64,000 nucleotides of DNA from CAZWKX01 sp964633975 (lineage in GTDB: Bacteria > Actinomycetota > Acidimicrobiia > Spongiisociales > UBA11373): the NCBI GenBank assembly GCA_964633975.1, contig CAZWKX010000006.1:3441-67440 (forward strand), given 5' to 3'. The position numbers were made by a program, and so were the translations under genes. Positions 60,753 through 64,000 of this stretch are shown piece by piece. The notes beneath the pieces are model-generated. The model was not told the origin of the DNA, made no database searches, and was given only the letters and a program-made list of their open reading frames with translations. The stretch's first letter is position 1, and every line of letters starts with the position of its first letter.

Positions 60753-60841
60753 TCACCTTCAGCCCCCCGGATGCCACGTGGAATGCCCCTCTTTCCGCCC
60801 GCTTCCTACTTGGCGCCAGCGCTCCGGGGGGCTGAAGGTGA
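60753..60841 (+). other. Perfect 19-bp inverted repeat enclosing the rsmH Shine-Dalgarno and start
   Basis: Arm 1 at 60753-60771 is the exact reverse complement of arm 2 at 60823-60841, with a 51-nt loop. Arm 2 contains the G6 run that would serve as the rsmH ribosome-binding site and the GTG start (60838-60840). In mRNA the stem would hide both. It fills most of the 118-bp mraZ-rsmH gap. An actinobacterial RNA motif upstream of mraW (rsmH) has been described; whether this is a member cannot be told by eye. Confidence 0.85.
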
Positions 60842-61761
60842 ACCGAAGCGAACGTCCGTATCACGTGCCGGTCATGGCCGACACGGTGGTCGAGATGCTC
60901 CGTCCTCTCGGGAGGGGAGTGATCGTCGATGCCACCTTTGGCGGCGGGGGTCATACGCGGGCTCTGCTCGCGGCGATGCCGGACATCCGGGTGGTGGCCG
61001 TGGACCGGGATGGGGACGCCGCGGCGCAAGCCGCCCGGCTTGCCGGCCGGGTGGCGTTTCACCAGCAGGATTTCCGCAAGCTCGAAACGGTGATGGAGGA
61101 GGAGGGCCTCGATGAGATCGATGGAATCCTTTTTGACCTCGGCGTCTCGTCGCATCAGCTCGACGTGGGGGACCGAGGGTTTTCCTACCGAAGAAGTGGT
61201 CCCCTCGACATGCGTATGGGACCGGACGCGGCCCTCACGGCAGGTGAGATCGTCAACTGCTGGGATGAGCGCAGCCTCGCCGACGCGATTCGCCGCTACG
61301 GCGAAGAGCGGTGGGCGAGCCGCATCGCCAGAGCCATTCTCGCCGCGCGTCCCCTCGCCGATACGGCGCAGCTCGCCGAAGTCGTGTCCGGAGCCGTGCC
61401 CGCTCGGGCCCGGAGATCGGGTCACCCTGCCCGCCGCACGTTCCAGGCTCTCCGTATCGTCGTCAACGACGAGCTGGGAGCACTCGCCGACGGCCTCGAC
61501 GCCGGTATCCGGCTGCTGCGGCCGGGAGGGCGCATCGTGGTGATCTCCTATCACTCGCTCGAGGATGGTGTGGTGAAGCGCCGCTTCCGCGCCGGTGGAC
61601 GCGGCTGTGTCTGTCCACCGGGTCTACCGGTCTGCGGATGTGGCAGGAGCGCCGAGCTGCGCCTGCTCACTCGGAGTCCGCTGAGGCCGGAGCCGAAAGA
61701 GGTGATGGCCAATCCTCGAGCGAGGAGTGCCCGCCTTCGTGCTGCCGAGGTGGCGGCGTGA
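60838..61761 (+). CDS. rsmH: 16S rRNA (cytosine-1402-N4)-methyltransferase
   Basis: 307 residues from GTG 60838. MraW/RsmH blocks: HVPVMADTVVEML, VDATFGGGGHTRALL (SAM site), DGILFDLGVSSHQLD, GFSYRRSGPLDMRM, FQALRIVVNDEL, ISYHSLEDGVVKRRF, and NPRARSARLRA at the end. The start codon lies in the 3' arm of a perfect inverted repeat. Its TGA overlaps the ftsL GTG. Confidence 0.96.
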   Translation: MNRSERPYHVPVMADTVVEMLRPLGRGVIVDATFGGGGHTRALLAAMPDIRVVAVDRDGDAAAQAARLAGRVAFHQQDFRKLETVMEEEGLDEIDGILFDLGVSSHQLDVGDRGFSYRRSGPLDMRMGPDAALTAGEIVNCWDERSLADAIRRYGEERWASRIARAILAARPLADTAQLAEVVSGAVPARARRSGHPARRTFQALRIVVNDELGALADGLDAGIRLLRPGGRIVVISYHSLEDGVVKRRFRAGGRGCVCPPGLPVCGCGRSAELRLLTRSPLRPEPKEVMANPRARSARLRAAEVAA

Positions 61762-62168
61762 CAGCCCGCCCCGGGTACGTCGGGGGGGCGGAGCCACCGG
61801 CACTGCGCGTCGTCATTGGACGCCGCGTCGGGCGGGTTCCCCGGTTGAGGGGCTGGCTCCTGCTCACTCTGACTGTGGTGGCGGCGTTCTTCCTTCTCAT
61901 CTATTCCCGCGTGACCCTCGACCACTCCGCCTTCGTGCTCGAAGACGTGGAACAGCGGCTCGAAGCTGCAGAGACGCGGTACTGGGAGCTTCGGCTGGAG
62001 GCCGCCGAGCTGCAATCGCCCGATCGCATCACCCAGCTCGCCCGGGATATCGGGCTTGTCTACCCATCGGAGGTGCGCACCGTCGAGGTGAGTGGCATCG
62101 CCATTCCAGGCGGAGACGTGGAAGACCGCTGGGTCGACCTCAAGGCGCTCCTCAGCGCGCAGCCATGA
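61758..62168 (+). CDS. ftsL: FtsL-like cell-division protein
   Basis: 136 residues from a GTG overlapping the rsmH stop. A basic cytoplasmic arm, one membrane helix (GWLLLTLTVVAAFFLLIYSRV) and a coiled-coil segment (LEDVEQRLEAAETRYWELRLEAAELQSPDRI) ending in a LARDIGLVYP pattern as in FtsL/DivIC. Position between rsmH and ftsI supports the call despite low sequence conservation. Confidence 0.87.
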   Translation: MTARPGYVGGAEPPALRVVIGRRVGRVPRLRGWLLLTLTVVAAFFLLIYSRVTLDHSAFVLEDVEQRLEAAETRYWELRLEAAELQSPDRITQLARDIGLVYPSEVRTVEVSGIAIPGGDVEDRWVDLKALLSAQP

Positions 62169-62195
62169 TCCGGCGCCCTGGGCCGGGGGCTTGAG

Positions 62196-63911
62196 ATGAG
62201 CCGGCCATTCGTCACGGACCTGCGGAAGCAGCGTTGGCTCAACGCCCGCCTCATCGCGGTCGGCTCCGTTCTGGCCGTCGCCTGGGTCGCCATCGGGTTC
62301 CGGCTGGTCGTCGTGCAGGCCATGGAGTCCGAGAAGTACGCCGAGCTGGGTCTCGATCAGCGGCTATATCGGGAGACCTTGGCTGCCGACCGGGGCACGA
62401 TCTTCGATCGTGACGGGCAAGAGCTGGCGGTGACGATCGATTCGGTCACGATCTACGCCAACCCACGTGAGATCGCAGACCCCGAGACGGTGGCCCATCT
62501 TCTCGCGCCGCTGATAGGCCGGGAGCCGGCACAGGTACAGGAGCTGCTCGCCACCGATGCGAGCTTCGTCTACGTGGCTCGGCAGATGGAGAGGGAAGAT
62601 GCCGAAGCCGTGGAAGCCGCCCGGCTGCCCGGCATCTACTTCCTGAGCGAACCGAAGCGGGTCTATCCGGTGGGCAGCCTCACCGCTCACGTCATCGGGT
62701 TCGTGAGGCCCGACGACAACGTGGGCATCGAGGGCATCGAGTACCAATACGACGCCGCTCTCGCCGGCGCTCCCGGCGAGTTGCTGGTTGAGCGGGACCC
62801 GCAGGGCCGGACCATTCCCCAGGGGGAGTACTCGGTCGTCCCGGCCGAGCCAGGGAGTGACCTGGTCCTCACCATCAAGACTGAGGTCCAGTACGTCGCT
62901 CGCCAGGCGCTCGAGGCTGCGCTCGAGCGCACCGGGGCGCGCGCCGGCTCGGTCGTGGTGCTCGATCCCCGCACCGGCGAGATACTGGCCATGGTGAACC
63001 TGCCCACCTATGACCCGAACGACCGGCAGAATGTCGATGCCGACGTCGTCCGGAACCGAGCCGTCACCGACGTCTTCGAACCCGGCTCGACGCAGAAGCT
63101 CGTCACGGTGGCCGCGGCGCTCGAGTCCGGCGTCGTCGGACCGTGGACGACCCTGGAGATCCCCGATCGTATCGAGATCGAGGACACCGTTTTCGAGGAC
63201 TTCACCGAGCATCCCGACGTACTAACGGTCACCGAGATCGTGGCGCAGTCCTCCAACCTGGGCACGATCCTGCTGGGGGAGATGCTCGGTGCCCGGCAGC
63301 TCCATGCCTACATGTCGGCATTCGGGCAGGGACAGGCCACCGGCATCGACTTCCCGGGAGAGGCCGATGGTGTGTTGCGCCCGGCCGACGAGTGGTGCGT
63401 CACGACCTGCGTGGCCGGCACCTCCATCGGCTATCACGTCTCGGTTACGGCGCTGCAGCAAGCAATGGCATACGCGGTCATCGCCAACGACGGAGTTTGG
63501 GTCCAGCCGCACCTGGTCGCCGAGATCGTCGACGGGACGGGCACACGCCAGGCCGTCGAACCGGAGCGACGCGTTGTGGTATCGGCGGAGACGGCGCGGA
63601 GCATGCGCAGCATGCTCGAGGCGGTGGTCGCCAGCGGCACCGGCTCGCTTGCCGCCGTCGAGGGCTACAGCGTCGGCGGCAAGACGGGCACAACGGAGAA
63701 GTACCTGACCGACGCCCAGGAGTACAGCGAGAACGACGTGGTGGCTTCCTTCATCGGCCTTGCCCCCATCGACGATCCGAGGATCGTGGTGGCGGTTGTT
63801 CTCGATGCGCCGCAGGAGGACGCAAGCGGCGGCCGCGGGGCGGCCCCGGTGTTCTCCGAGGTGGCCTTGGCCACGCTCCACCAACTGGGGGTGCCTCCCG
63901 ATGCCGAGTGA
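62196..63911 (+). CDS. ftsI: Peptidoglycan transpeptidase FtsI (class B PBP)
   Basis: 571 residues. N-terminal membrane helix (LIAVGSVLAVAWVAIGF), dimerisation domain starting AADRGTIFDRDGQELA, and the transpeptidase domain with Ser298-x-x-Lys301 (PGSTQKL), S352-S353-N354 (SxN) and K496-T-G-T. No PASTA domains are seen at the C-terminus. It makes septal cross-links. The stop overlaps murE by 11 bp. Confidence 0.95.
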   Translation: MSRPFVTDLRKQRWLNARLIAVGSVLAVAWVAIGFRLVVVQAMESEKYAELGLDQRLYRETLAADRGTIFDRDGQELAVTIDSVTIYANPREIADPETVAHLLAPLIGREPAQVQELLATDASFVYVARQMEREDAEAVEAARLPGIYFLSEPKRVYPVGSLTAHVIGFVRPDDNVGIEGIEYQYDAALAGAPGELLVERDPQGRTIPQGEYSVVPAEPGSDLVLTIKTEVQYVARQALEAALERTGARAGSVVVLDPRTGEILAMVNLPTYDPNDRQNVDADVVRNRAVTDVFEPGSTQKLVTVAAALESGVVGPWTTLEIPDRIEIEDTVFEDFTEHPDVLTVTEIVAQSSNLGTILLGEMLGARQLHAYMSAFGQGQATGIDFPGEADGVLRPADEWCVTTCVAGTSIGYHVSVTALQQAMAYAVIANDGVWVQPHLVAEIVDGTGTRQAVEPERRVVVSAETARSMRSMLEAVVASGTGSLAAVEGYSVGGKTGTTEKYLTDAQEYSENDVVASFIGLAPIDDPRIVVAVVLDAPQEDASGGRGAAPVFSEVALATLHQLGVPPDAE

Positions 63912-64000
63912 TCGAGTCAGCCTCGGGGACCTCGCCGGCGGGGCGGGCGGTCGCCGCGGCGGCGATGCGCGAATCGTGGGCACCGACGTCACCCACGACT
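63901..64000 (+). CDS. murE: MurE-like UDP-MurNAc-tripeptide ligase, N-terminal fragment
   Basis: Only the first 33 codons are in the window. SLGDLAGG, then VGTDVTHD fits the MurE N-terminal domain (L-x-DL...V-x-DSR/THDS). Gene order ftsI-murE in dcw clusters supports MurE over MurF. The ATG lies inside the end of ftsI. Confidence 0.75.
   Translation, partial: MPSDRVSLGDLAGGAGGRRGGDARIVGTDVTHD

Overview
The window is 64 kb of high-GC, gene-dense chromosome. It suggests an actinobacterium, most likely in or near class Acidimicrobiia. The signs are MraZ/DUF3040/dcw neighbours, a RamB-type regulator, a DEDD-exonuclease/GIY-YIG fusion of the mycobacterial kind, many GTG and TTG starts, and exported proteins with TTTT-rich linkers. 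A run of 10 Ns inside zwf (24906-24915) shows it is a draft, probably metagenomic, scaffold. I saw no phage, transposon, CRISPR array, rRNA or tRNA. No gene-free stretch exceeds about 250 bases.

Layout. 1-3.7 kb: the 3' end of a Fur-type regulator, a large zinc-ribbon/YfaP-like exported protein, and a decayed cytochrome c maturation locus (the start of ccmA joined in frame to the end of ccmE). 3.7-10.6 kb: histidine biosynthesis, with yerC-hisGDCBHF-hisIE on the minus strand and hisA divergent across a palindrome. 10.7-24 kb, minus strand: a DEDD/GIY-YIG nuclease with a LexA box in its promoter, a RamB-like regulator, a SpoU RNA methyltransferase, a TPM membrane protein, menC, kynU, metK and the transhydrogenase genes pntAA-pntAB-pntB. 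24-28.5 kb: zwf, gnd and an M1 aminopeptidase lipoprotein. With pnt this forms an NADPH-balancing block.

28.6-36.3 kb: a small Cys protein, queG, a methyltransferase, an SRPBCC protein, hsp20 with a well-defined promoter, DUF1232 and LiaF-like membrane proteins, an AlaC-type aminotransferase and an alpha-glucan phosphorylase. 36.4-42.3 kb: ltaE and an O-methyltransferase run into a complete type II fatty-acid cluster, fabD-fabH-fabG-acpP-fabF. 42.5-49.5 kb: secreted or membrane proteins, a Na/Pi cotransporter with its PhoU partner, and a beta-propeller protein. 49.6-57.8 kb: a phosphatase divergent from dinB, DUF3040, a MerR regulator, and a moxR-DUF58-transglutaminase operon. 57.9-64 kb: a resolvase-like protein divergent from an HNH protein, a LapA-like protein, an SDR, then the dcw cluster mraZ-rsmH-ftsL-ftsI-murE, which runs off the end.

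The most notable non-coding signals are four. A perfect 19-bp inverted repeat buries the rsmH ribosome-binding site and start codon. A LexA box lies inside the promoter spacer of the DEDD/GIY-YIG nuclease. A -10-like hexamer (TAnnnT) sits exactly 6 nt before the start codon at six genes that lack a Shine-Dalgarno, which suggests leaderless mRNAs. Candidate operators lie upstream of yerC/hisA, hsp20 and the recombinase-like/HNH pair.
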